From contig NZ_NISX01000019.1 in the NCBI RefSeq assembly GCF_002591895.1, forward strand, positions 31,155-95,154: a stretch of 64,000 nt of DNA. The letters run 5' to 3'. The position numbers and the translations under genes are program-made. Source of the stretch: Lacimicrobium alkaliphilum. GTDB taxonomy: Bacteria > Pseudomonadota > Gammaproteobacteria > Enterobacterales > Alteromonadaceae. The notes beneath the pieces were generated by a model, which saw only the letters and a list, made by a program, of their open reading frames with translations, ran no database searches and had not been told where the DNA came from. This document shows, one piece after another, positions 1 through 7,627 of the stretch. Numbering within the stretch: the first letter of the stretch is position 1; each line of letters begins with the position of its first letter.

Positions 1-273
1 GCCCTGCTGGCAGAATCGGCTACCGGATTTATCGTTGGAATCAATTTGCCGGGCGACAAATTACCCCTGATTAAATCAATGAAGCTGAACTATCTGAAGC
101 GGGCACAGGGAGATATGACAGCCACCGCAAGCCTGACACCAGAACAAATTAAATTGATGCAAAGTGATGACAAGGGCGAAGTCAATGTAGCGGTAAAGGT
201 CACCGATGCCACTGGCACCGAGACTGTAGCCTGTGAAATGCTCTGGGCCTGGATAACGAAAAACAGGACCTGA
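1..273 (+). CDS. DUF4442 / hotdog-fold thioesterase-like protein, 3' part only
   Basis: The reading frame is open from the first base of the window and stops at 271-273, so only the last 90 codons are present and the true start lies upstream. The visible residues (LPGDKLPLIKSMKLNYLKRA, then LTPEQI, then a C-terminal CEMLWAWITKN) match what I remember of DUF4442 proteins, a hotdog-fold family related to acyl-CoA thioesterases and common in Alteromonadales. An internal ATG exists near base 79, but the conserved residues before it argue against a start there. Substrate and role cannot be told. Recognition is from memory of the family pattern. Confidence 0.72.
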   Translation, partial: ALLAESATGFIVGINLPGDKLPLIKSMKLNYLKRAQGDMTATASLTPEQIKLMQSDDKGEVNVAVKVTDATGTETVACEMLWAWITKNRT

Positions 274-439
274 TTTTACAAGAATATTTGTTACTGTTCC
301 GCGCACAATAAAAATGTCTCTTTGCCGCTGTTTTTTATTGACAGCCCGGCGTTTTAAATCTATTTAGTCTGTGACAAAGCCTCATAAAAAAGGGGCTTTC
401 ATTCCTGATGTTAACAACCTTTTTGTTAGGGATGCCATT

Positions 440-808
440 ATGGCTAAATTAAGCAAAGAACAGCTCCTGAAACGACAGTTTCTGGATCCCAAGCACTACC
501 CCTATGGCTTCGCCCGCTCTGGTGATTTTTCTATCTCCGAGAGTCAGGCACTGAGCCGCAATGGTTGCCTTATCGCGGCACTGGTTGACGGTGATCTGGA
601 ACCTCAAAATGATGAAGAAGAGAATATGCTCGCTGCTGCACGGGGTGAACAAGAACCCGGTACCGTGGCGGAAAAGGCCTGGTGCAAGTATCAGAAGCGC
701 ATAAATCGTCCGCGTATGGGCAGTATCTATGGCAGTCGTTCTGGTAGCATCAGTGATTCTGATGATATTGGTGAAAACAACGAACTTGAAATAGAGCTCG
801 ACGATTAA
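440..808 (+). CDS. maoP: MaoP (YifE, DUF413) macrodomain Ori organisation protein
   Basis: A 122-residue protein of the DUF413 family. The motif FLDPKHYPYGFARSGDF near residues 15-31 and the later RGEQEPGTVAEKAWCKYQ correspond to E. coli MaoP (YifE), which organises the Ori macrodomain of the chromosome together with the cis site maoS. The ATG at 440 is preferred over the upstream ATG at 371 because homologues begin close to this point and TTAGGG lies just upstream. The protein carries an acidic, Ser/Asp-rich tail (about residues 100-122), as E. coli MaoP does. In E. coli yifE also lies near an ilv operon, so its position next to ilvIH fits loosely. No maoS copy was recognised. Function is transferred from E. 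coli. Confidence 0.85.
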   Translation: MAKLSKEQLLKRQFLDPKHYPYGFARSGDFSISESQALSRNGCLIAALVDGDLEPQNDEEENMLAAARGEQEPGTVAEKAWCKYQKRINRPRMGSIYGSRSGSISDSDDIGENNELEIELDD

Positions 809-816
809 TACCCACC

Positions 817-857
817 GGAAGGCTATCTCCTCACCGGGGAGGCCTTCCTTTTGTTTT
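817..857 (+). terminator. Rho-independent terminator after maoP
   Basis: GGAAGGC (817-823) pairs with GCCTTCC (842-848). An inner CTCC/GGAG pairing extends the stem, and a T-rich tract follows (849-857). It lies 8 bases after the maoP stop codon. Confidence 0.8.
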
Positions 858-979
858 ACCCTCACGCAGAATCAAAACATCCATCCTATTTTTTCCTTAT
901 ATAGGGATAATTATCTCACTTTTAACGGTTTTTCTGTTTAAACCTACCTATTGATTCAGTATAGTGCCGGGTAAGCAAG

Positions 980-1021
980 ATGAACCTTCTTTTCAGCACG
1001 GTCACCTTGCAGTCAGTTTAG
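980..1021 (+). CDS. Possible leader peptide upstream of ilvI (MNLLFSTVTLQSV)
   Basis: A 13-codon frame with an ATG start and TAG stop lies 69 bases before ilvI. Five of its 13 residues are Leu or Val (Leu3, Leu4, Val8, Leu10, Val13). A GGG stands about 8 bases before the ATG as a weak ribosome site. Branched-chain-rich leader peptides control ilv and leu operons by attenuation in enteric bacteria, whereas E. coli ilvIH itself is controlled by Lrp. Overlapping hairpins follow (1029-1056), but no U-tract follows them, so classical terminator-type attenuation is not shown. It may be a chance frame. Confidence 0.3.
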   Translation: MNLLFSTVTLQSV

Positions 1022-1028
1022 TCAGAGA

Positions 1029-1056
1029 ACCGGCTGATGCCGGTATGTGCCATACC
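1029..1056 (+). promoter_or_regulatory. Two mutually exclusive hairpins in the ilvI 5' region
   Basis: ACCGGC-TGAT-GCCGGT forms a perfect 6-bp stem (1029-1044), and GGTATG-TGC-CATACC forms a second perfect stem (1042-1056). They share GGT at 1042-1044, so only one can form fully at a time. They sit between the candidate leader peptide and the ilvI ribosome site at 1078. A switching role is inferred from the geometry only. Confidence 0.35.
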
Positions 1057-1090
1057 AATCCAGCCAATAAAGTTAATGGGAGTGTTTCTG

Positions 1091-2809
1091 GTGGAAATGA
1101 TGTCGGGTGCCGCCATGGTGGTAAGAGCACTGAAAGACGTAGGGGTAAAGCATGTGTTCGGATATCCCGGCGGTGCTGTACTGGATATTTATGATGCATT
1201 GTATGCTCAGGAGGATGTTCAGCACATTCTGGTCCGCCATGAGCAGGCCGCGGCCCACATGGCGGATGGTTACGCCAGGGCAACCGGGCAGACCGGTACG
1301 GTTCTGGTGACCTCTGGCCCAGGTGCCACCAATACGATTACCGGCATCGCCACGGCCTACATGGACAGTATACCGATGGTCGTCCTGTCCGGGCAGGTGC
1401 CGTCGATGCATATCGGTGAAGATGCCTTTCAGGAAACCGATATGGTGGGCTGTTCGCGCCCTATCGTAAAACACAGCTTCCTGGTTAAACGGGCCATCGA
1501 TATTCCCGAAGCTATCGCCAAGGCTTACTATATCGCCAACAGCGGCCGGCCAGGGCCGGTAGTGGTAGATTTACCCAAAGATACGGTGAATGTGCAGGAA
1601 AACCATCCTTATCGCTTCCCGGAAAAAGTACAGATGCGCTCCTACAACCCCACCATCAAGGGGCATCTGGGCCAGATCAAAAAGGCGCTGAAGGTACTGC
1701 TCAAAGCCAAACGCCCGATTGTTTATGTGGGCGGTGGTGCCATTGCCTGTGATGCCAGTCCGCTGGTTACTGAGCTGGCAGAAAAACTCAAACTGCCGGT
1801 GACTAATACCCTGATGGGCCTGGGCGCTTTCCCCGGTGATCATCCGCAATTTCTGGGCATGCTGGGCATGCACGGCACGGTGCAGGCCAACAAGACCATG
1901 CACAATGCCGACTGTATTCTGGCGTTGGGTGCCCGTTTCGATGATCGGGTCACCAACAATGTGCAGAAGTTCTGCCCCCATGCACAGATCATTCATGTAG
2001 ATATCGATCCGGCATCCATATCGAAGACCATCAATGTACATATTCCGGTGGTTGGTTCAGTAAAAACGGTGCTGACCCAGTTTTTCGAGCAAATGCATGA
2101 AATTGATGAGAATGAACGCAAAGATCAGTTGCATGACTGGTGGGAGCAGATAGAAGCCTGGCGCAGCCGTGACTGTCTGGCCTATGCCAAAGACAGTGGG
2201 CTGATTAAACCGCAACAGGTGATTGAGTCTTTGTACAAACACACACAAGGCGATGCCTTTATTACCTCAGATGTGGGTCAGCATCAGATGTTTGCTGCAT
2301 TGTATTATCCCTTCGCTAAACCCAGACGCTGGATCAACTCCGGGGGCCTTGGCACCATGGGTTTCGGTCTGCCGGCAGCGATGGGCGTACAGGTAGCCCA
2401 CCCGGATGCGGTGGTAGCCTGTGTTACCGGCGATGGCAGTATTCAGATGAACATTCAGGAGCTGGCCACCTGTTTGCAATACGGCATGCCGGTAAAAATC
2501 ATTTCGCTGAATAACCGGGCGCTGGGTATGGTGCGCCAATGGCAGGATATGAACTATAAAGGGCGCCATTCTCATTCTTATATGGATTCATTGCCGGATT
2601 TCGTCAAACTGACTGAGGCCTATGGTCACGTGGGTATCAAAGTCGAAAAACCGGAAGAACTGGATGACGCCATGGCCCGCTGCTTTGCTCTGAAAGATAA
2701 ACTGGTATTTATGGATATTGCCGTAGATCAGAACGAACACGTTTACCCCATGCAGATTAAATATGGCGCGATGGACGATATGAGACTGAGTAAAACGGAG
2801 CGCAGCTGA
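1091..2809 (+). CDS. ilvI: Acetolactate synthase (AHAS III) large subunit
   Basis: A catalytic subunit of acetohydroxyacid synthase, the first common enzyme of valine, leucine and isoleucine synthesis (two pyruvate to acetolactate, or pyruvate plus 2-ketobutyrate to acetohydroxybutyrate). It has 572 residues; E. coli IlvI has 574. The catalytic Glu is in [13 protein letters not shown] (about residue 51), the central FAD-binding region includes [11 protein letters not shown] and MLGMHG, and the thiamine diphosphate motif begins GDGSIQMN near residue 447. The GTG at 1091 is chosen because GGGAG at 1078-1082 precedes it at a normal distance and the product then starts like E. coli IlvI (MEM-SGA). 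An ATG at 1097 and an upstream in-frame ATG at 1037 are less likely. It overlaps ilvH by one base, which indicates translational coupling. Confidence 0.95.
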   Translation: MEMMSGAAMVVRALKDVGVKHVFGYPGGAVLDIYDALYAQEDVQHILVRHEQAAAHMADGYARATGQTGTVLVTSGPGATNTITGIATAYMDSIPMVVLSGQVPSMHIGEDAFQETDMVGCSRPIVKHSFLVKRAIDIPEAIAKAYYIANSGRPGPVVVDLPKDTVNVQENHPYRFPEKVQMRSYNPTIKGHLGQIKKALKVLLKAKRPIVYVGGGAIACDASPLVTELAEKLKLPVTNTLMGLGAFPGDHPQFLGMLGMHGTVQANKTMHNADCILALGARFDDRVTNNVQKFCPHAQIIHVDIDPASISKTINVHIPVVGSVKTVLTQFFEQMHEIDENERKDQLHDWWEQIEAWRSRDCLAYAKDSGLIKPQQVIESLYKHTQGDAFITSDVGQHQMFAALYYPFAKPRRWINSGGLGTMGFGLPAAMGVQVAHPDAVVACVTGDGSIQMNIQELATCLQYGMPVKIISLNNRALGMVRQWQDMNYKGRHSHSYMDSLPDFVKLTEAYGHVGIKVEKPEELDDAMARCFALKDKLVFMDIAVDQNEHVYPMQIKYGAMDDMRLSKTERS

Positions 2810-3306
2810 TGAGAAGAATTATATCCGTGTTGATGGAAAACGAGCCAGGCGCGTTGTCACGTATTATTGGTCTGTTCTCTCAGCGTGCGTACAACGTCGA
2901 CTCTTTATGTGTGGCACCCATTGATGATTCCAGTCTGTCGCGACTGACTATCACCACTCAGGGAGATGACAAGGTCATCGAACAGATCACCAAACAGGTG
3001 AATAAACTGATCGATGTGCTGAAAATTTCCGATTTAACCGAAGGCAGCCACGTAGAGCGTGAGCTGATGCTGGTCAAAGTGGGCACCCGCAACGAAAACA
3101 GTCGCGCCGAAGTCAAACGCACTGTGGAAATTTTCCGCGGGAAAATCGTCGACGTCACACCGAAGAACTACACCATTGAGCTTACCGGCACCAGCGATAA
3201 GCTGGATGCTTTTGTACAGACCATAGGGCAAACGGGTGAGATCATAGAACTCTCCCGCACCGGCGTCTGTGGCCTGTCACGTGGTGAAAAAGCCATGCGC
3301 CCTTAG
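2809..3306 (+). CDS. ilvH: Acetolactate synthase small (regulatory) subunit
   Basis: A 165-residue regulatory subunit that binds IlvI, raises its activity and confers valine feedback inhibition in the characterised enzymes. The N-terminal ACT domain (about residues 3-76) shows RRIISVLMENEPGALSRIIGLFSQR; the C-terminal half is the longer IlvH/IlvN type rather than the short IlvM type. E. coli IlvH has 163 residues. The start codon shares its A with the ilvI stop (TGATG), so the two are translated together. A strong terminator follows 17 bases after the stop, closing the two-gene operon. Confidence 0.95.
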   Translation: MRRIISVLMENEPGALSRIIGLFSQRAYNVDSLCVAPIDDSSLSRLTITTQGDDKVIEQITKQVNKLIDVLKISDLTEGSHVERELMLVKVGTRNENSRAEVKRTVEIFRGKIVDVTPKNYTIELTGTSDKLDAFVQTIGQTGEIIELSRTGVCGLSRGEKAMRP

Positions 3307-3323
3307 CGGGTAAATAGAAAAGC

Positions 3324-3353
3324 AAAAACGCCAGCATCAAGCTGGCGTTTTTT
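3324..3353. terminator. Bidirectional terminator between ilvH and the chemoreceptor gene
   Basis: AAAAACGCCAGC, loop ATCAA, then GCTGGCGTTTTTT. The stem carries an A-run on one side and a T-run on the other, so it can end both ilvIH and the facing gene that stops at 3374. Confidence 0.88.
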
Positions 3354-3373
3354 ATGTGCAAAGGAGAATCTGA

Positions 3374-5512
3374 CTACTCTGTTTTCAGCTTATCCAGTTG
3401 CTGTTTTAACTGCTCAACACAATCACTGATGTCCTGAGCACTATGCATAGAAGATTTTGCCAGTTCAGCCACCTGACTGGTGGCATCACCAATCGACACC
3501 ATATTCTGATTTAGCTCTTCACTGACAACACTTTGTTCTTCAGCGGCTGTCGCCATTTGCATGATACGATCAGAAATATTGCCCACTTCTGTGACAATCA
3601 CCGTGAGATCCTTAAAGGCTTCTTCCGACTTCTCTGCGGTAGAAGCGGCGCGGGTACTATTCTCATCGATCACGCTGACGGTGACTTTCACTTCAGCCTG
3701 TAACCCGGCAATCACATTACTGATCTCTTCCACCGAACCGGCAGTCTTAGAAGCCAGAGCACGCACCTCATCCGCCACCACCGAGAAACCGCGGCCATGA
3801 TCCCCGGCTCGTGCCGCCTCAATAGCAGCATTCAACGCCAGTAGATTGGTTTGTTCAGCAATAGCCCCAATCACATCTAGGATTTTGCGGATATCATCAC
3901 TGCGCCCAGAGACCTTACCCACTGCATCAGAAGCTTTACCCATATCTTCTGACAACCGGCTCACCTCATCAACAGCATATTTCAGCTTTTGCTCCGTGGT
4001 ATTGGCTGATTCCCTTACTGCCTGAGCACTGTCTGCGGCTTCATTTGCATGTTTGGCCACATCGGCGGCCGTTGAAGACATCTCGGTAATAGCGGTGACC
4101 ACACTATCGATTTCCTGATGCTGCCGGCTGATTTGATCGCTGGTATCGCGGGCAAAGCCCTGTGTTTCTCCGGCACTGCCGGCCACTTCTCGACTGGAAG
4201 ATTTCACGCTATCCAGTAATGAACGGATTTTATCCTGAAACTGATTGAACCCATCCGCCAGTGAAATCAGTTCAGCATGGGTATTGACTTCCATGCTCTG
4301 GGTTAAGTCTCCCCCCTGACCAGCCAGTTGTTTCATGCGGTCAGACACCAACCGCAAAGGGCTAACAATGGACTGGGTAAACAACCAGACGATGACCAGC
4401 GAAGCTGCAACCAAAACAAGTGCAATAATAAACAGCTGTGTTAGCAAAGCACCGACCTCATCGCCAATGGATTTCGATACCGCCCCAACTGCTGCCATGG
4501 CTGCCTGGTAATCTACACCGATGATCAACTGCCACTGCGTCGAAGCCGTACTGATATTGATAGGCTGAGCCACATACAGGTAAGAGCCGATTCTTAGCGC
4601 GGAATCAGACTCAGACAACGCCATTAGCCGCTCAGCATCTTTTTTATCCATCAATTCAGAGAAGGGTCTGGCCAGCTTTTCCTCTCCATCGGTAGCGGCG
4701 GCGAGAAAGCCGTCCTGACTCACCAGGTAAACTCTGGATTGGCCGTCAAAAAGAGATGCCGCAAGCTCCTTGGCCCGGGTCTGCAAAATGGGCAGGTTCA
4801 TATCAGCGCCAACCACTCCTCGGAAGCGCCCTTTGGCCATAATGGGCACGGTGAGACTGGTCATCAATTCTTCGTAGCCGGGTCTTATCTCATAATTGTA
4901 GGGGTTCGTAATACAGGGACGACGCTTTTCCATGGCACATAGGTACCACTCTGCGGCCCGAAAACCAAATTCATCCAGGCTGGTATCATGCTTCTCTTCG
5001 GCATCATCTACTTCTTCGAGAACTAGACCGCCATCAGGCTCCCGTACATAATAGACTTCAAGTGATCCATGGCCGTCTACAGAGTGAGAAAATCCGGAGA
5101 GAAAGTCCGCATCAGCATCATGAAACCCGTTGTCTTCAAACTGTGCGTACATAGAAGATGAGGGACTTACCGACAACGTATAACGAACCAGGCTCTGCAC
5201 CTGTTGACGGCTTAGGGCATGCTCACCACCCTCTTCAATGGTTTGTGCCAGTTGTGCAGCAAAAGCTCGCGGGTACTGATATACCGTTTCAATAGAGGCA
5301 GCCACCTCGGCAGCCTGCTGACCGGCCTGCGCTCTGAGACCTGTGATGACCTGCTGCTCTAATTGTTCACTGACCTCACCGACAATTATCTGTTCAGAGC
5401 GCCCTAATGACCAGTTACTGTAGAGCAAGAATGCCAGAGTGACTAAAACCAATAACACACCCACAGTGAAAAGGAGCTTTATGGCCAGCGAAGCCTGTCG
5501 AAATGAATTCAT
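3374..5512 (-). CDS. Methyl-accepting chemotaxis protein with periplasmic dCache-type sensor
   Basis: A chemoreceptor that senses an unknown periplasmic ligand and controls CheA. From the ATG at 5512 it has 712 residues: transmembrane segment 1 (about 12-31), a long periplasmic region resembling a double Cache sensor (about 32-355, with [19 protein letters not shown]), transmembrane segment 2 (about 357-378), a HAMP domain (about 379-432) and a cytoplasmic signalling domain. Its conserved hairpin tip ([18 protein letters not shown]) is at about 553-570. No C-terminal NWETF-type tether for CheR/CheB is seen. An in-frame ATG at 5557 would add 15 residues; 5512 is preferred because the membrane segment then starts close to the N-terminus, but neither has a strong ribosome site. 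A sigma-28-like promoter lies upstream. Ligand not predictable. Confidence 0.9.
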   Translation of the reverse strand: MNSFRQASLAIKLLFTVGVLLVLVTLAFLLYSNWSLGRSEQIIVGEVSEQLEQQVITGLRAQAGQQAAEVAASIETVYQYPRAFAAQLAQTIEEGGEHALSRQQVQSLVRYTLSVSPSSSMYAQFEDNGFHDADADFLSGFSHSVDGHGSLEVYYVREPDGGLVLEEVDDAEEKHDTSLDEFGFRAAEWYLCAMEKRRPCITNPYNYEIRPGYEELMTSLTVPIMAKGRFRGVVGADMNLPILQTRAKELAASLFDGQSRVYLVSQDGFLAAATDGEEKLARPFSELMDKKDAERLMALSESDSALRIGSYLYVAQPINISTASTQWQLIIGVDYQAAMAAVGAVSKSIGDEVGALLTQLFIIALVLVAASLVIVWLFTQSIVSPLRLVSDRMKQLAGQGGDLTQSMEVNTHAELISLADGFNQFQDKIRSLLDSVKSSSREVAGSAGETQGFARDTSDQISRQHQEIDSVVTAITEMSSTAADVAKHANEAADSAQAVRESANTTEQKLKYAVDEVSRLSEDMGKASDAVGKVSGRSDDIRKILDVIGAIAEQTNLLALNAAIEAARAGDHGRGFSVVADEVRALASKTAGSVEEISNVIAGLQAEVKVTVSVIDENSTRAASTAEKSEEAFKDLTVIVTEVGNISDRIMQMATAAEEQSVVSEELNQNMVSIGDATSQVAELAKSSMHSAQDISDCVEQLKQQLDKLKTE

Positions 5513-5969
5513 AACTGCGTACCAGGTTAATGTTTCAAAAAATTGGCGGGTCTGCATTTATGCACAGATGCAAAACCTGTATCGGCCAGTGAGGATTTAT
5601 CTTTTGCCATTTGTCTTCGTTTGTATGCCAGCTCAGTTCAAATAATGGTAAAGGAATCAATTAAATACCAGTATTTGCAGCCTTAGAGTTTAAATATCCG
5701 TTAATAAGTTGCGAAAACGGGTTTCTGCCATAAGCGACATAGGGTATTTTTTTAGATGTTTTTAGGATAAAAAAAGAAAAACCGAAAACTAATGGTTATT
5801 TAATACGCCTACATTCACCCGTCCTTTCGCTCTTTGACATCCCCCCACCCACGGTTTTACAACTCTTTAACCGGTTTTCTACATTAAAACCACAGACATT
5901 TCGCGCAGATTTCATAGAGTTGAAAGGGCAGGCAGGTGCTTGCCCAACAGGAAACCACTGAGGTGTAAT
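5513..5969. other. Intergenic region between divergent chemoreceptor and DUF3718 genes
   Basis: About 457 bases without a convincing gene. The left part holds the sigma-28-like promoter (5579-5605). The middle is AT-rich with A/T runs near 5746-5785. TTGACA at 5834-5839 with a weak TTACAA 17 bases later (5857-5862) could be a sigma-70 promoter for the DUF3718 gene, giving a leader of about 100 bases. No RNA gene or repeat was recognised. Confidence 0.5.
5579..5605 (-). promoter_or_regulatory. Sigma-28 (FliA)-like promoter for the chemoreceptor gene
   Basis: Read on the minus strand there is AAAAG, then GCCGATAC, with 15 bases between AAAA and GCCGATAC. The enteric FliA consensus is TAAAG and GCCGATAA with the same spacing, so this misses one base in each box. 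Transcription would begin near 5570, about 60 bases before the preferred start codon. It agrees with flagellar-regulon control of chemoreceptors. Confidence 0.55.
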
Positions 5970-6314
5970 ATGAAAAAGTTAACTTTGATAACATCAGCCA
6001 TAGCCATTGTGCCGATGCTTTGTGTAGCCTCAATCAAGACTCCTGATAACAGGGATAGTGAGAAGTACCGATTTTCAGGCGACTTAGCCTTTGCCGGGTT
6101 CTGTAAATCCGTGTTGCACAATGATGTATCCATGTTTCGCAGAAACGTCATCCGGCAAGTTGGCCGGGTTGCCGGAACATCCAGGGGGGTATATCGGTCA
6201 CTGCTGGAAACGGATGGCGTGACCTGTGCCGGACAGGATCTGATCACCTTCTCTGAAACCCGCCAGGCTGACAGCATCGTTGCCTTCCTCAGACAAAGAG
6301 CTGATCGTCTGTGA
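5970..6314 (+). CDS. DUF3718-like small exported protein
   Basis: A 114-residue protein with a signal peptide (MKKLTLITSAIAIVPMLCVA). The mature part has two cysteines, in FAGFCKSVLHND and VTCAGQDLITF, spaced as in DUF3718, a family of small secreted proteins common in Alteromonadales; the pair may form a disulfide. The ATG at 5970 follows GAGGTG at 5960-5965 and gives a clean signal peptide, so it is preferred to the frame opening at 5940. Function unknown. It faces the phytase-like gene and shares a hairpin with it. Confidence 0.65.
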   Translation: MKKLTLITSAIAIVPMLCVASIKTPDNRDSEKYRFSGDLAFAGFCKSVLHNDVSMFRRNVIRQVGRVAGTSRGVYRSLLETDGVTCAGQDLITFSETRQADSIVAFLRQRADRL

Positions 6315-6327
6315 GGTCAACAGAAGC

Positions 6328-6350
6328 GGCCTGCAACTGCAGGCCGTCTT
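6328..6350. terminator. Hairpin between convergent genes
   Basis: GGCCTGC-AACT-GCAGGCC (6328-6345) forms a perfect 7-bp stem between the DUF3718 gene and the facing gene. The T-tract is poor (GTCTTTA), so it is a weak or Rho-assisted terminator at best. Confidence 0.5.
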
Positions 6351-7456
6351 TACGGCTCTGCAAACCACAACGGGTTTAACGGCAATTTAAACAATAATGG
6401 CGACATATTCTGGTAATGCTGGCGATTGGCTTCGCAGCGAATATTTTTCGGATAGTTCACTTTCCAGGGATCATTGACCATCCACAGACTATCGTCTTTA
6501 ACGGCAATGCCCTCAATTGCCGTATATTCGATGGGCTCCCAGGCAGCACATTCACCACCCGCTTCGGCCATAAAGTCCAGATCCAGCATACGTGTGGGTA
6601 ATCTTTTATCCAAATCCACTATCCACACCTGATCATCATTTCGGGCGGCGGCCAGCAAAAAGCCACTACCCTTGCCAGCTGCATAGTACGTGAGCGCATT
6701 GATAGGATGGTTGCCCGATACAAACTCCGGCAACAGCAATCCGGCATCCTCCACCGCCACAAAATCCTCATTCTGCCAGAACGCCTCATCGACTGTGGTT
6801 TTAAAGATCCGTGGCTGCACCGCCATATCCTTTTCCAGCGCCAGATACAGAGTGCGATCCGGACCAAAGGTCAGGCCCTCAATACCATCATTGGGGAAAT
6901 TACCTACCCGATATTCAGGAGCAAACTTCAATGGCCTTAATCCTGTAATCAACAGCTGTCTGTCTTGTTTCAGTTCAAGCCTGATCAACACAGTGGGAAA
7001 GTCGGTAGAGCCCGTGCCGGCATATCGCGATGCGCAGTCTTTACTCAGTACAGCTTTAGAGGCGTCTTCGGTGACGGTTAAAAACACCCGGTTATCCTTC
7101 GGATCCACTACCAATGCCTCGAGATCCGGATTATTGCTCAGATAATCGGCGAAGCAGGAGTCTTTCACCTGCTCACTAAGACTGATAGGCCATTGCGGTT
7201 CCGTAAGACTGGCATTGTCAGAGCTAATGGGATGCAGTCTGAGGCGCTGTGAGGATTTGGCGCTACGATCAGAAACCGATAGCAGCTTCCCGTTCCAGAG
7301 CGTTAATCCGGAAGGTTGAGGATCCACCATCACCGTGCCATCAACATGACGGATCCACTTTCCTTTGACATCGAGCTGTTGTGCACAGAGTGACAGTGCG
7401 TTGCCGTAAAAAAATAAGAAAAGGCCGAAAAAATATGTCCTGTTCACCTTGATCAC
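6350..7456 (-). CDS. Exported esterase-like/phytase-like beta-propeller protein
   Basis: A 368-residue protein with an N-terminal signal peptide (hydrophobic FFGLFLFFYGNALSLCA). Repeated blade-like segments are visible: PSGLTLWNGKLLSVSDRS (about 48-65), NPDLEALVVDPKDNRVFLTV (about 108-127) and GIEGLTFGPDRTLYLALEKD (about 190-209). These match the esterase-like-activity-of-phytase / SdiA-regulated propeller families, whose members are often predicted phosphoesterases but are poorly characterised. Acidic residues in the blades could bind calcium. It is divergent from a PhoD-like phosphatase across an 18-bp perfect palindrome at 7499-7516, so the two may be co-regulated. The exact reaction is unknown. 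Confidence 0.68.
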   Translation of the reverse strand: MIKVNRTYFFGLFLFFYGNALSLCAQQLDVKGKWIRHVDGTVMVDPQPSGLTLWNGKLLSVSDRSAKSSQRLRLHPISSDNASLTEPQWPISLSEQVKDSCFADYLSNNPDLEALVVDPKDNRVFLTVTEDASKAVLSKDCASRYAGTGSTDFPTVLIRLELKQDRQLLITGLRPLKFAPEYRVGNFPNDGIEGLTFGPDRTLYLALEKDMAVQPRIFKTTVDEAFWQNEDFVAVEDAGLLLPEFVSGNHPINALTYYAAGKGSGFLLAAARNDDQVWIVDLDKRLPTRMLDLDFMAEAGGECAAWEPIEYTAIEGIAVKDDSLWMVNDPWKVNYPKNIRCEANRQHYQNMSPLLFKLPLNPLWFAEP

Positions 7457-7498
7457 TCCCTGGTTGCAGGCTTACTGAAGTTGCCGATTCCCCTAGAT

Positions 7499-7516
7499 TA
7501 CTTGGCTGGCCAAGTA
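7499..7516. promoter_or_regulatory. Operator-like perfect palindrome in a divergent intergenic region
   Basis: TACTTGGC-TG-GCCAAGTA has perfect 8-bp arms and a 2-bp centre. It lies 43 bases upstream of the phytase-like gene (minus) and 112 bases upstream of the PhoD-like gene (plus). The shape suits a dimeric repressor such as a TetR- or GntR-type protein; the cognate regulator is not in the window. There is no T-tract, so it is not a terminator. Confidence 0.5.
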
Positions 7517-7627
7517 TGGGTCAAGCCCGTCAGAGATCAATCATGAAATCTTCATCTGATACCGGAACTTACAAAAGATTACTTGCCGATAATTGCAGGA
7601 AGACGTCAGTACTGGTAGAAATATCGG

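Noticed and set aside
5912..6277. 121-codon minus-strand frame opposite the DUF3718 gene
   Set aside because: The plus-strand gene has a ribosome site, signal peptide and family cysteines. The minus-strand frame has none of these.
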